Of a stretch of 64,000 nt of DNA, positions 8,185 through 17,055 are shown piece by piece. The position numbers and the translations under genes were made by a program. The notes beneath the pieces were generated by a model, which worked only from the letters and a program-made list of their open reading frames with translations, was not told the origin of the DNA and did not search any database. This stretch comes from Pseudomonas nitroreducens (GTDB lineage: Bacteria > Pseudomonadota > Gammaproteobacteria > Pseudomonadales > Pseudomonadaceae), in the NCBI RefSeq assembly GCF_014204515.1, contig NZ_JACHLI010000018.1:62001-126000 (forward strand). The letters run 5' to 3'. Every line of letters starts with the position of its first letter. Position 1 is the stretch's first letter.

Positions 8185-9873
8185 TTATCGTCGTTTCCGT
8201 TTGCCAAGTCGTTTCAGGTAGGCCTCGCTATACAGAGTTGCGAGCTTGTCACCAATGGCCTCTGCCGCTTCAGGGATCGCCTCGTTGCTATAGCCTTGGT
8301 GCTGCTGGACACTCCAGAGCGCTGGGTCGCCGTGCAATTCGAGGCCGAGGGTTGTCCGTTCACCACCAGGCGAGATGATAGAGAAGACCCTGTAGAGATC
8401 ATCTGCGCACAGATACACATAGCTTACGACGCAGTGGGATTGTTCATATCCTTCCTTCGACAGGGCTGCATGGTTTGTAAGCGGTCTGCAGGTGTACCCG
8501 TCGATTACACATTCGGCCAGATCGCTTTCCCACTTAAGGTTCTCGCTCCCTTCAAGCCGTTTGAGGGTCATCCTGTGGTGCCAATCGACACTGTGGCGAT
8601 TGAAAGACGCCATCCCGTCATGCTTGCCAGGGAACCCCAGCGCAAACCCCTCGAAGTTCAGCCAGTCGATCAAGCCATGGTGGGCTCGGTTTTTCAGCCA
8701 TGTCTTGAGCTGATTGAAGCCGTCTGTCTTCCAGACCCTGTGAGCTTCAGTGACGAACGCTTTAAGGAACCGTGATGTGGCTACCCGATTCTGATCGATG
8801 TTTCGGATTCTGCTGCCGAGATTAATCACCTTGTACCAGACCAACGCCGGCACTTTAACCGTGATATTGGCGTGTGCCAGGGCTTCAATAAGGTCGATTT
8901 TCATCCCTCGCCCCATGTCTTGCTTTGTGAGTGCTTCAACCACGGTAATCGACGACCTGCAGACCCATTTCCATCCGGCCGGGGTCAGGAATGATGCGTT
9001 CAGCTCAGTGAACCCACGCCTTTGAGCCAGAATCGTTTCTCCAGGCCGTAGTACCCAGTTGTGGCGGGAGAACAGGTCTTGCTGCTGCCAGTACTTTTCT
9101 CCGACCCTGGCCATGATAGGGAGTAGGTTGCGGTTCTCCCGAGCGATCCTTTTCACATGTTCGGCCTGTAGCGCATAGCGTAGGTACATCTTAAGGGTGC
9201 CCATCCGAGGGTGGATGGCCATCGCCGCACTGAAGAGCTCGGTCTCTCTGATGTGATCGTAGAAGCTGGCGCGTAGGGCCCGAGCCCCGGAATTCCCACT
9301 TGCACTGGTGATGAAGCCGTCCCTCCGAACGTACTTCGTTTGGCCACCTGGCTTCTTCGTTCGCTTACGAACCTGCCTTGGCAGGTAAAACTTGAGGAGT
9401 GACTTCTCAACCAGGAACGCTGTGTCCCTGTGCTCCCGTTTCTTGCACAGAGCCTCGTAGCCGTTCTGTTTCATCACAACTTCAATGGCCTTGGACAGCA
9501 GATGTTCCCACCAGGAGAGGCTCTGGGTAGCTTGAACTGGCCAGAGAGGGACGTTCGGCCAGGCCTCGAGTCGATTGTCTCGGCTCCACTTCTTTGAGGT
9601 TGTGGAGTAGGTGTAGAGCTTCACAGACCCGTCTGTAAGCCTATCAATCCGCCACAGGCTGCAAATGATGATCCGGGTAAGCCCCTTGTTCGGAATTTCC
9701 TCTACCGTGCAGATCCTGAAGATTTTGTGCTCGATCAGCCTGCGCTTGATATCCCAATAGAACTGCTCAAGTTCAGGATGGCCGAACATGGGCTTTCTCG
9801 TGCGGAGACCTGGCTCGACACTTTCAGTTTGAGATAAAGGCCCAGCCTGGGTCGGCTCTGGCGTCGAAAGCAT
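8185..9873 (-). CDS. PcfJ-like protein
   Basis: 562 residues. The C-terminal part (about residues 455-535) has the PcfJ layout: a conserved His-Cys block (SHCVVSYV, His480), then a strand ending in TTLGLEL, then a QQHQGYSN motif close to the family QxxGxxN. PcfJ proteins were named from a conjugative plasmid and are common on plasmids and phages, but their biochemical role is unknown to me. The N-terminal 400 residues are basic and Trp-rich, and end in KRLGKRKRR. It is the fourth gene of a minus-strand operon. Confidence 0.72.
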   Translation of the reverse strand: MLSTPEPTQAGPLSQTESVEPGLRTRKPMFGHPELEQFYWDIKRRLIEHKIFRICTVEEIPNKGLTRIIICSLWRIDRLTDGSVKLYTYSTTSKKWSRDNRLEAWPNVPLWPVQATQSLSWWEHLLSKAIEVVMKQNGYEALCKKREHRDTAFLVEKSLLKFYLPRQVRKRTKKPGGQTKYVRRDGFITSASGNSGARALRASFYDHIRETELFSAAMAIHPRMGTLKMYLRYALQAEHVKRIARENRNLLPIMARVGEKYWQQQDLFSRHNWVLRPGETILAQRRGFTELNASFLTPAGWKWVCRSSITVVEALTKQDMGRGMKIDLIEALAHANITVKVPALVWYKVINLGSRIRNIDQNRVATSRFLKAFVTEAHRVWKTDGFNQLKTWLKNRAHHGLIDWLNFEGFALGFPGKHDGMASFNRHSVDWHHRMTLKRLEGSENLKWESDLAECVIDGYTCRPLTNHAALSKEGYEQSHCVVSYVYLCADDLYRVFSIISPGGERTTLGLELHGDPALWSVQQHQGYSNEAIPEAAEAIGDKLATLYSEAYLKRLGKRKRR

Positions 9874-9919
9874 GTGTTGATCTCTTTTTCTTGTTTTTGT
9901 CGGATCAGGAACAGGGCGG

Positions 9920-10441
9920 CTACACGCGTGACTGGCGTTTCAGATGCTCATCCCAGGCCATGCGCAGCTGGCGACTGATGTGTTCGTTGGGGGCGTCGGT
10001 GTCAGCCGGCGGAGAAAGCCCTTGGTCGACAGCCTGGAGGAAGTTGGCAGTAGTGACAGAGCGGCTTTTGCCGTACTCGCAGGAGACGGTTAGCACCTTG
10101 GTGCCGCGCTGCTTGTGCTCGAGGTAGAACTCGATGATCCGACGACCGTCGGCTAGGCACATGGGGGCTGAGCGGAATCCGGTCTTGGTGGAGTTCTCCC
10201 AGGCCCATTTCTTCCCCTGGAACGAGAGCATGTCGTTGCGCTCCAGAAGGCCGGTCAGGCCATGGAAGATGGTCTTGCGCACCAGGTCATCGGCCATGAC
10301 CATCAGGAGGTTCCTGTGCGGGCTCTGGGGCTGCATGGCAGTCCAGCCGCAGGTGGCGTTGAGGAAGGCGATGCGGGGAAAATCAGCGTCGAAATTACCC
10401 TTGTCGGGGTTATTTCCGTGCTTCTCGGTCACGAACTTCAC
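9920..10441 (-). CDS. Dual-specificity-phosphatase-like protein (CX5R)
   Basis: 173 residues from a GTG start with GGAG about 9 nt upstream. It has a Cys-phosphatase signature VSCEYGKSRS (Cys121-x5-Arg127-Ser) after a hydrophobic strand and before a helix, which is the P-loop layout of tyrosine/dual-specificity phosphatases. A general-acid Asp cannot be placed with certainty. Short proteins of this kind are found on phages and plasmids. Catalytic activity is inferred only. It lies between membrane-protein genes and the PcfJ-like gene. Confidence 0.6.
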   Translation of the reverse strand: MKFVTEKHGNNPDKGNFDADFPRIAFLNATCGWTAMQPQSPHRNLLMVMADDLVRKTIFHGLTGLLERNDMLSFQGKKWAWENSTKTGFRSAPMCLADGRRIIEFYLEHKQRGTKVLTVSCEYGKSRSVTTANFLQAVDQGLSPPADTDAPNEHISRQLRMAWDEHLKRQSRV

Positions 10442-10488
10442 GCGCGCAGTCTCCAGGGAGTGCGCATCCTTGCGTTAGGTTGTCAGTA

Positions 10489-10920
10489 TTAGACGTCTAG
10501 GTCGCCTTTGATCTCGTTCATCTCGACCGCCAGGGCCTGCCAGAGCACCTGGAAGGGGATGTAACCATACACATCCAGGCTCAGCTGCGCCTTGAGCTTT
10601 GCTTTGGTTGGGTGTTCCAGAGCTTCCATTACCTGCTTGAGCAGAGGGTCGCGCTCTTTGATTTTGAGCTTAGTCGTCAAGCGCATGAGGATGTACCACA
10701 TGGCATAGCCGGCGCCGCTCGCTCCGAGTCCAGTGATGGCCAGCGACCAATGGAATCCAACTTCCAGGTACTGCCAGCCCACGAATCCTGCCCCAAGGAT
10801 TGACGGGGCCACGTAAGCGAACACCACAATCCCGAAGACCTTACCCACCAGGCTCGCCTTGAGCTTGTTGCAGTCCTTGTAGCGAGCAACAACCTGTTCT
10901 TCGAGGGTAGGGTTCGTCAT
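10489..10920 (-). CDS. Two-TM membrane protein
   Basis: 143 residues with hydrophobic segments at about 27-50 and 58-78, then a charged cytoplasmic-type C-terminus ending in DLDV. No family is recognised. The start overlaps the stop of the preceding membrane-protein gene by 4 nt, so the pair is probably a complex or at least co-expressed. Confidence 0.7.
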   Translation of the reverse strand: MTNPTLEEQVVARYKDCNKLKASLVGKVFGIVVFAYVAPSILGAGFVGWQYLEVGFHWSLAITGLGASGAGYAMWYILMRLTTKLKIKERDPLLKQVMEALEHPTKAKLKAQLSLDVYGYIPFQVLWQALAVEMNEIKGDLDV

Positions 10921-11399
10921 TTGGGTTCCTCATTGGCCAATGCGATCAGTTTAGCCCTTCCAGGCTCCTGGTCGCGCAGGTCTTTCTCGACCTTGTCGGT
11001 CTGCTGATCACTGTACTTGGCCAGCTCCTTCAGGAAGAAGCTTAGGGAGTTGTTGGAGATGCGTCCTTTGTGGTCAGCGCTGCCGAGGAGGGACTTGATC
11101 AGGTCACCCGGCATACCTTCGATGTCTGCCAATTTGCTCAGCGTGGCGTCATCGACCTCGACGTTCGAGGCTTCGTCACCTGCGAAATGCATGAGGATGG
11201 CGCAGATGTAAATCAGGTTGGTAGTCAAAACCCCCTGTGCTGCAGTCCATGTTCCGTCAACGAGCGGTACGATCAGCCCCACAAGAGTGAAGGCCACGTA
11301 CAACCCCAGGCAAATGATGACCTGTCGCTTCAGCACAGCTTTCTTGAAAGGCTCTACGGCTGCTTGTGCGTTGAGATATAGGGAGGAATTGACGGTCAT
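10917..11399 (-). CDS. Two-TM membrane protein, first gene of minus operon
   Basis: 160 residues from ATG 11399, preceded by GGAGGAA on the minus strand. In-frame upstream extension to 11669 would overlap the convincing proQ-like gene on the other strand and is rejected. Hydrophobic segments lie at about 27-47 and 58-78, followed by a charged helical tail. It leads a six-gene operon (11399 to 6616). The 19-bp palindrome at 11434-11452 lies in its promoter region. Confidence 0.68.
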   Translation of the reverse strand: MTVNSSLYLNAQAAVEPFKKAVLKRQVIICLGLYVAFTLVGLIVPLVDGTWTAAQGVLTTNLIYICAILMHFAGDEASNVEVDDATLSKLADIEGMPGDLIKSLLGSADHKGRISNNSLSFFLKELAKYSDQQTDKVEKDLRDQEPGRAKLIALANEEPK

Positions 11400-11433
11400 A
11401 GCACTGGCGCCTGGAACGAAAAATGGAATGCTC

Positions 11434-11452
11434 GCAATTATCCATAAATTGC
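11434..11452. promoter_or_regulatory. 19-bp inverted repeat, CAAT-N9-ATTG family (site 1)
   Basis: GCAATTATCCATAAATTGC lies in the divergent promoter region between the minus operon (start 11399) and the proQ-like gene (start 11513). It is one of nine sites with this architecture in the window. Position and symmetry suggest binding by a dimeric regulator, but no such regulator has been identified. Confidence 0.6.
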
Positions 11453-11512
11453 TACCGCCCGGCCAGTGCCCAGCGATATCATCTGGCCAAGTCGCAATCG
11501 CAGGAGTGAGCC

Positions 11513-11890
11513 ATGACCAACCGTGTTTTCCCAAGCAATCAGGCCCAGTATTCCCAGCTGGTCGCTGACCTGGAGCTGCTTCAAACGCTGTTTCCGGTCG
11601 CATTTCCACGTAAAGGTGCACACCACGCCCGGCCGCTGAAGGTGGGTATCCACACGGATATCCTGACAACGCTGTCTTTCCTGGGCATCGAGATGACCCG
11701 TAGTCGCCTGCGCCGCGCCCTGACCCAGTGGTGTACCCGCCGGTTCTACTACCACGGCATTCTCGTGTCCGGACTGCGCTTTGACCTGGGTGGCCTGCCG
11801 GTTGGCAGTGTGTCCCTTGAAGACAAAGCGTCTGCCAGAGTTGGGCTGATCGAACGGGACAATCGGAAGGCGCGACAGCAACTCACATAA
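11513..11890 (+). CDS. ProQ/FinO-domain RNA chaperone
   Basis: 125 residues, nearly all one ProQ/FinO domain (about 20-105): FP-x2-F start, RPLKVGIHTDIL, the SRLRRALTQWCTRRFYYHGIL helix-strand stretch, GLRFDLGG and VSLEDKASAR. FinO-type proteins bind structured RNA ends and pair sense with antisense RNAs; plasmid copies often control conjugation or copy number. The basic C-terminus (RDNRKARQQL) fits RNA binding. It lies 22 bp before the sirtuin gene, probably as one transcript. Confidence 0.87.
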   Translation: MTNRVFPSNQAQYSQLVADLELLQTLFPVAFPRKGAHHARPLKVGIHTDILTTLSFLGIEMTRSRLRRALTQWCTRRFYYHGILVSGLRFDLGGLPVGSVSLEDKASARVGLIERDNRKARQQLT

Positions 11891-11912
11891 CCCTGAGGCA
11901 CGAAGAACGCGC

Positions 11913-12761
11913 ATGAAACTGATGATGATTACCGGAGCTGGCCTGAGTGTTGGGGCTGGCCTGTCGACCTACCGTGGCGAGGATGGCAGCTACACTGCTA
12001 TCGAGAATGAGGTCGGCCGCCCTATCACTGAGCTGCTGTCCAGGAGAACGCTTGAGCGTACACCCGAGGTCATCTGGCACTACTTGAAGGGCTTCATTGC
12101 CGGCTGCCGCGCTGCTGAGCCTTCGGCTGCCCACCACGCCATCAAGGTCATCCAGGAGAACTGCGAAAGTTTCCTGGAGATCACCCAGAACGTGGATGGC
12201 CTGTCCCGCGCCGCTAAGGTGCCGTCATCGAGCGTCATTGAGATCCATGGGTCGATTCACCGCTTCCGCTGCATGAAGTGCGGTGGAGAGTGCTTCCCTG
12301 CCCTGGGCGAGGACGATCCGATTCCGCCGCGCTGCTACGTGTGCATGCGGGAAGGAGGTGCGGTTATCCGCCCGGACATCGTGCTGTTCAGCGAGAACAT
12401 TGACGCGCTCCAGCTTCAGGAAGCTGAACGGTTCGTGTCCAATGACGCCCAAGCGCTGATCATCTGCGGAACCTCGATGATGTTCCCATACCTGGCTCGC
12501 CTCGTCGTACAGGCCTGCTGGAGGAACATCCCGATTCTCTACGTCGATCCGCACGCCAGCTACGACTTGCCGGCGGTGATCGAAGAACTGGAATTCCGAC
12601 GTCTGGGCTTCCAGGATCACCTCTGGGACTTCATCTACCTGATCAAGGAGACGGCCGACGTCGCCCTGCCTAAGATCGCCGAACTGGTGAGGTCTGGGTG
12701 CTGCGCTGAAGAGTTGAGGCTTCAGGCCATCAAGTGGGAGAGACCGGGTCTGGGCACCTGA
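11913..12761 (+). CDS. SIR2-family NAD-dependent protein deacylase
   Basis: 282 residues. NAD-binding GAGLSVGAGLSTYRG is at 8-22, TQNVD at 91-95, the catalytic His at 112 (EIHGS), and a Zn-binding Cys quartet at 120/123 and 141/144. All core sirtuin elements are therefore present, and deacetylase or deacylase activity is expected. Standalone SIR2 domains also occur in defence systems as NAD-consuming effectors, but the intact Zn ribbon and compact size favour a CobB-like deacylase. It sits with a ProQ-like gene, and a bidirectional terminator follows. Confidence 0.88.
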   Translation: MKLMMITGAGLSVGAGLSTYRGEDGSYTAIENEVGRPITELLSRRTLERTPEVIWHYLKGFIAGCRAAEPSAAHHAIKVIQENCESFLEITQNVDGLSRAAKVPSSSVIEIHGSIHRFRCMKCGGECFPALGEDDPIPPRCYVCMREGGAVIRPDIVLFSENIDALQLQEAERFVSNDAQALIICGTSMMFPYLARLVVQACWRNIPILYVDPHASYDLPAVIEELEFRRLGFQDHLWDFIYLIKETADVALPKIAELVRSGCCAEELRLQAIKWERPGLGT

Positions 12762-12777
12762 GTCTTCCCCAAAAAGA

Positions 12778-12806
12778 AACCCCCGCAATGCGGGGGTTCT
12801 TTGTTT
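12778..12806. terminator. Bidirectional intrinsic terminator
   Basis: AACCCCCGC, AAT loop, GCGGGGGTT with T-rich tails on both strands, between the convergent sirtuin gene and the lipoprotein gene. Confidence 0.92.
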
Positions 12807-12816
12807 CAGACCTGGA

Positions 12817-13749
12817 TCAGGCCTTGGCGTCTACGCTGAGGAGGATTTTGCCTTTCTCGTCGCCTTCACGGATCACCAGCTTGGTAATCTTGATCAGGCT
12901 GGTGCGGAAGCCATCACTGATCGATTCCTGGCCGGTCTGCAGGCTGTCGAGGTAGCCGAAAACGGTGATGTTCATCGGCTTGCGAGAGGAGATGAGCGCC
13001 TCGATCTCGCGGGCCTTGGCTTCGTCCTCAACGACCAGGGACTGGAACTGTTTGCCGTTGGTAAAGCTCAGGCTATAGCGGTTCGGTCTGCTCCAGGAGA
13101 TCGAGCCACGAGTTTCCGGGCGGGTGATACTGCCACGGATGAAGTTGTCTCGTTCCTGCTTCGTCATGTAGTGGTAGTCGTTGAACGCCGACAGCGGGAA
13201 CGGGAACGCCTTGGTGGCGAAGTCGTAGCCCTTGAGGGTGGCCTGCGGCGGCAGGGTCACTTCTACGTAACGGATCTGCTTGCTGGCATCCAGGTGAGCC
13301 TGGTAGAGGGGCTCAATCTGCTTCGCGATGTCATGTTGCTTGAACTGGTCGGAGGTTTCACCGTACTTGCGCATGAGGGAATCGATGGCCTCATCGCCAG
13401 TGAGGAAGCCAGCGTTCGACAGTGAAATGCCGGAGCCCCAGCTGTCGATGAACTCGGGAACAGTGACGGGGGCGTCAGAGTGCGCGTTGTAGAGGTACGC
13501 CAGCTCGCTGCCGCCTTCGATCTTGGTGAAGTGGGTGTCAGCAGCCAGTGCAGGCGGGGCAGGGAGGATCTGGAAGGTAGGTGCGTTCGGATCGACTTTC
13601 GGCTTGGCCGGAGCTGCCGGCGCTGCTTGGGCGACCGCTTCGCTCTTCGAAGCTGCAGGGGATTTCCCGGCTTGCTTGTCGCTCTCGCCGCCGCAGCCGG
13701 TCAGGATGATTGCTGCTACTGCACCTGCCAGAAGTTGCTTGATTTGCAT
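12817..13749 (-). CDS. Predicted lipoprotein, 310 aa
   Basis: The start at 13749 gives a lipoprotein signal peptide with lipobox LTGC (Cys19); AAGGAA lies upstream. The residues after Cys are GGES, then a Pro/Ala-rich linker to about residue 60 and a globular C-terminal domain. No family is recognised. It is likely anchored in the outer membrane or periplasm. Confidence 0.82.
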   Translation of the reverse strand: MQIKQLLAGAVAAIILTGCGGESDKQAGKSPAASKSEAVAQAAPAAPAKPKVDPNAPTFQILPAPPALAADTHFTKIEGGSELAYLYNAHSDAPVTVPEFIDSWGSGISLSNAGFLTGDEAIDSLMRKYGETSDQFKQHDIAKQIEPLYQAHLDASKQIRYVEVTLPPQATLKGYDFATKAFPFPLSAFNDYHYMTKQERDNFIRGSITRPETRGSISWSRPNRYSLSFTNGKQFQSLVVEDEAKAREIEALISSRKPMNITVFGYLDSLQTGQESISDGFRTSLIKITKLVIREGDEKGKILLSVDAKA

Positions 13750-14054
13750 GGAGTCTATTCCTTGGCGTGACTGGGTTCGATCCGTCATAGAGGCACATGT
13801 GTGTCAAAGGGCCATCTATTCGGAAGATGTTACGACTGGCGCGGCCAGTTGTCACGACCCTGCGGGTACGTGATTTCAGGCGATCCGAGTGCTGTTTCGG
13901 ACTCAGCAGTACCAGATGGCACCCAAACCGCAGCATGTGTGCATGTTGCGACTTGGAGGCGGCATTGAGTTCCGTCTTTGCAGCACTCAGAAATCCATTC
14001 GAGGGGCTGCAATATGTAGGTAAAAGAGGTGGTTGTCTAGCTGGAGATTCGTGC
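13750..14054. other. Intergenic region without recognised gene
   Basis: 305 bp upstream of the lipoprotein gene and downstream of the 520-aa gene, both on the minus strand. I see a small hairpin ACTGG-CGCGG-CCAGT near 13837-13851 but no clear promoter, terminator or conserved ORF. Confidence 0.5.
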
Positions 14055-15617
14055 TCAGATTTCCATGGTGCTAAGCATGAATTTGGTCTGTTCGCGTTCC
14101 TTGCTCATCTCGAAGGCCTCATCCACACGGATGCCTAGCTCAATGGCTCTCAGCCTGCGTGCAGGCGTTCGCAAGGCCGACTTGATATCGGTTCTTTCGT
14201 GTTCGAGGACAGCTCTGAGCATGTACGATCCTTCCAGGACATCGTCCTTGCAGCCTGTCCTGAAATGCTGCGCGAGCAACGACTCAATGATGTCGGGTCT
14301 GCCCATGGCATGCGCCATGTTTACCCACTGATCGAGATAGTCCCGTTTGGTGCCGAGGGCCGTATCATCTCCAATCTTGGCCCGGCAGAATCGGTCAAAT
14401 GACGGCACTTCAGCATCAGCCCGGATGTAACCCTTCGGGAAGAACTCTTCGCAAAGGTGGAGGCTGACCGTCAGGGTGTCGAGGACATCACTGCCTTCCA
14501 GAGGCGAGAGGCCGTGCTCACGGAAAGCTGAACAGAGCTTTTCGACTACAGCTTTCAGCACCGGCAACTTGAGGTTGTCGGAAGTCTCCTCGGAGCCAAC
14601 GTAGGCAGTAACCTCGGTGGCCAGGCAGTTCTTGACCACCGCCCGGATTGCGGGCTCGTCCAGCCCTGCTTTCAGAAGATGGGGAACCAGCACGTGGGGC
14701 TCCCAGATCAGGTCTGCGCAGGCGCTGGAGATGAGCATTGGCCAGCGGGTATTGGCCAACTGCGTGATAGCCTCAAGCTGTTCCTGCCTGTCGAAGCCCA
14801 TCTCTTTCAAGTGTTGGATGACACTCTGCTTATGCCAGTCCCCGTCAGTGCCAAACGACAGATCAAGCTTGCCGCACAGTTGTACGATCTGTTTCAGGGC
14901 AGGCTTTGCAGTGGCGCGGTATTCCACCAGGTCGTCTTCGTCGAAAAGCAGGCTTGAGCAGAGCAAGTTCTTCACCGCAGTAAGCTGGAACTCCTGCGGG
15001 CATACACTGATCTCGTCCAGCCATTCCTTCACCAATCTCACTCCGTGCCGCGAGGTGTAGATGAAGTGGGCCTGCGACTCAGTTGTGTTCGCGATTGCAG
15101 ACATCAGTCTGGCGCCAGGGGCGTTCATGACTGAAGACGCGTCTTTGAATCTGGGCTTTGCATAGGTGGGAAGAGCCAGCCACTGCTCGATCATGTCGTC
15201 CAGTGACCGAACCCTTTCGGCGAAACCGTCAGTATTCTCGGGATGCAGCGTTTCCCAGTACACGCACACGTCGCTCCCGATGAAGTTATGCGTGTGCTCT
15301 CCATACGCCACGTACATGAGGTCGATTGGATTGACACCAATCTTGGTCAGATACCGGAGAAGGGCTGACCGACTGTAATCCTCAAGGGCGCGGTTCCTGG
15401 TGCTCTTACGAAGCTTCCTGACCAGTCTGTTGTTGAGCGAAGTCGCAAATGCAAAGACCAAGCTGTCGGGCCCATAGGTGAGGATTTCACCTTCTGGTGA
15501 CACAGCCGGGGCCAGCTGCTCGTAGATCCCTTCAGGGCGTTTCACGTTGATATCGAAGGCGAACATGTCCTTCAAGATGATGTTCACCGCGTAATCGATT
15601 CGAGTGATCTTGCCCAT
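14055..15617 (-). CDS. Hypothetical protein, 520 aa, with shared C-terminal tail
   Basis: No family is recognised; soluble, alpha-helical throughout, with no signal peptide or membrane segment. Its last residues, EREQTKFMLSTMEI, match the end of the 400-aa protein at 57630 (ERRQTQSMVMTLDI) at seven identical and several conservative positions, though the rest of the two proteins shows no obvious similarity. It stands alone between the lipoprotein gene and the fli operon. Confidence 0.75.
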   Translation of the reverse strand: MGKITRIDYAVNIILKDMFAFDINVKRPEGIYEQLAPAVSPEGEILTYGPDSLVFAFATSLNNRLVRKLRKSTRNRALEDYSRSALLRYLTKIGVNPIDLMYVAYGEHTHNFIGSDVCVYWETLHPENTDGFAERVRSLDDMIEQWLALPTYAKPRFKDASSVMNAPGARLMSAIANTTESQAHFIYTSRHGVRLVKEWLDEISVCPQEFQLTAVKNLLCSSLLFDEDDLVEYRATAKPALKQIVQLCGKLDLSFGTDGDWHKQSVIQHLKEMGFDRQEQLEAITQLANTRWPMLISSACADLIWEPHVLVPHLLKAGLDEPAIRAVVKNCLATEVTAYVGSEETSDNLKLPVLKAVVEKLCSAFREHGLSPLEGSDVLDTLTVSLHLCEEFFPKGYIRADAEVPSFDRFCRAKIGDDTALGTKRDYLDQWVNMAHAMGRPDIIESLLAQHFRTGCKDDVLEGSYMLRAVLEHERTDIKSALRTPARRLRAIELGIRVDEAFEMSKEREQTKFMLSTMEI

Positions 15618-15668
15618 GGCCAGCCTGCAGATGGAGTTGTAGTACCAGGTTACGGGGGGAGAAACGAA

Positions 15669-15693
15669 GCGGGCTAGGATGAACCTAGCCCGC
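15669..15693 (-). terminator. Probable terminator of the fli operon
   Basis: Ten-base-pair stem GCGGGCTAGG/CCTAGCCCGC with a 5-nt loop, directly after the last minus-strand gene (stop at 15699). It is followed on the minus strand by a modestly T-rich tail (TTCGTTTC). Confidence 0.65.
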
Positions 15694-15698
15694 CTGGA

Positions 15699-16256
15699 TC
15701 ATTTCTTCTGCTGCTGTGTCTCGGCTGCAGCATCCTGAGCGGCTATGTCATCAAGTGCCTTACGTTCCGCTTGTTCGGATTTTTCTGCCCTCCTGGTAAG
15801 TGATTCCAGAAGTGCCCTCTGCTTTCTGATCTTCCCTTCAATCTCCGCCTGGTTCGGAGAAACCGGTACTACTGAGGTAGTCACCTTGATCTGCTCGACC
15901 TTGCCGTTCGCCGAAATGTACTTGATCGTCTCGATGGCCGGAGTGGCGAAGGGCACGGTCTTACTGCCCTTATAGGGTGTGAGGGGGCTACATTTTTGAC
16001 CGGGTTTGTCGGCACCACAGTATGTGATGCGCTGATAGAAGAGGGCATCCTCATACGTGGCTCTGTGAAGCGCTGTTTGAAAGCCTACCGAGCCCCCTTC
16101 AAACTGAATGGACATGAAGTTTTCCATGTCCTCAGCTACCTGTACGGATGCCTCTGCGATGGGCTTTCCGTTGCGTTCGACCACGGTCTTGATCTGGACA
16201 GTTGCGGCCATCGACAGGCTGGGGACGAGCATCAGAGCAAGGAGTAGGCGCTTCAT
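15699..16256 (-). CDS. Exported protein of unknown function at the end of the fli operon
   Basis: 185 residues from ATG 16256, with a classic signal peptide (MKRLLLALMLVPSLSMAA, cleavage after AMAA-like SMA). The mature protein ends in a charged, Glu/Lys/Gln-rich predicted coiled coil (about 125-180). The start lies 7 bp after the fliR stop, so it is the last gene of the fliF-R operon. Periplasmic location is expected. No known flagellar protein is recognised. Confidence 0.75.
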   Translation of the reverse strand: MKRLLLALMLVPSLSMAATVQIKTVVERNGKPIAEASVQVAEDMENFMSIQFEGGSVGFQTALHRATYEDALFYQRITYCGADKPGQKCSPLTPYKGSKTVPFATPAIETIKYISANGKVEQIKVTTSVVPVSPNQAEIEGKIRKQRALLESLTRRAEKSEQAERKALDDIAAQDAAAETQQQKK

Positions 16257-16263
16257 CAGGATC

Positions 16264-17055
16264 TCACTGAGGGGTGGGTGCAAGGGAATCAATGATTTGG
16301 TTGGTGAACACGAAGCCCTGCTGGAAGATGTCAGCCAGGAAGCGGTCGTAGTTCATGAGCAGGACGGTAAGCAGCAACAAGCCGGCGCCCAGCGTCACCG
16401 GGAAGCCAATCGAGAAGACCGAGAGCTGCTGGGCCGTTCGGTTCAGGATGCCCATGGCCAGGTTGATGATCAGGAGTGTGATCACCACTGGGAGGCTAAG
16501 CAGCAGGCCTGACGCGAAGATGGTGGCAGCATGCAGAGCTAGGGCTTTGCCGAGATCTAGGTCTAGGGCACTGCCAGGCGGCAGCGCCCTGAAGGACTCG
16601 ACGATGATCTGGATGAGCACCAGGTGCGCATTCAAGGCCAGGAACATCAGTAGGGCGCCCATGTAGAGGAAGCGACCCAGAACACTGCTCTGGCTCCCCG
16701 TATCTGGGGCGTAGACCATGGCCATGCTCAGGCCCATCTGCATGCTGATCATCTCGCCGGCCGCCTGGATGCCCGCCAGTGTCATCTTCATCACCATACC
16801 GATGGCGATTCCGATGGCGATTTCGGTCACGATGATGAGCAGGCCTGCCCAGGATGCCACGGGCAAATTGACCGGGTTGTTGATCAGGGGGCCGGCAACG
16901 ACCGCTAGAACAGCCGCCAGGCCGATTTTGGCCCTGGTTGGCACCGAGCTATGCCCGAACACCGGGCACGCCATGATGAAGCCACTGAGACGGCAGAAGG
17001 GCCAGAAGAAGATGACCAGCCAAGCATTGAGCTGGTCGTAAGTGATCTCGATCAT
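16264..17055 (-). CDS. fliR: Flagellar export gate protein FliR
   Basis: 263 residues with about six hydrophobic segments. The N-terminal WLVIFFWPFCRLSGFIMACPVFGHSSVPTR type sequence and the GEMISMQMGLSMA motif are typical of FliR. It forms the export-gate core with FliP and FliQ in the inner membrane. The start overlaps fliQ by 4 nt. Confidence 0.96.
   Translation of the reverse strand: MIEITYDQLNAWLVIFFWPFCRLSGFIMACPVFGHSSVPTRAKIGLAAVLAVVAGPLINNPVNLPVASWAGLLIIVTEIAIGIAIGMVMKMTLAGIQAAGEMISMQMGLSMAMVYAPDTGSQSSVLGRFLYMGALLMFLALNAHLVLIQIIVESFRALPPGSALDLDLGKALALHAATIFASGLLLSLPVVITLLIINLAMGILNRTAQQLSVFSIGFPVTLGAGLLLLTVLLMNYDRFLADIFQQGFVFTNQIIDSLAPTPQ

Noticed and set aside
11400..11669. N-terminal extension of the membrane protein gene beyond 11399
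   Set aside because: It overlaps the well-supported proQ-like gene on the other strand and lacks a ribosome binding site.
11913..12761. SIR2 gene as an anti-phage NADase system
   Set aside because: The protein has an intact Zn-ribbon and standard deacylase length, and no TIR, Argonaute or HerA-like partner lies beside it; a deacylase is more likely.
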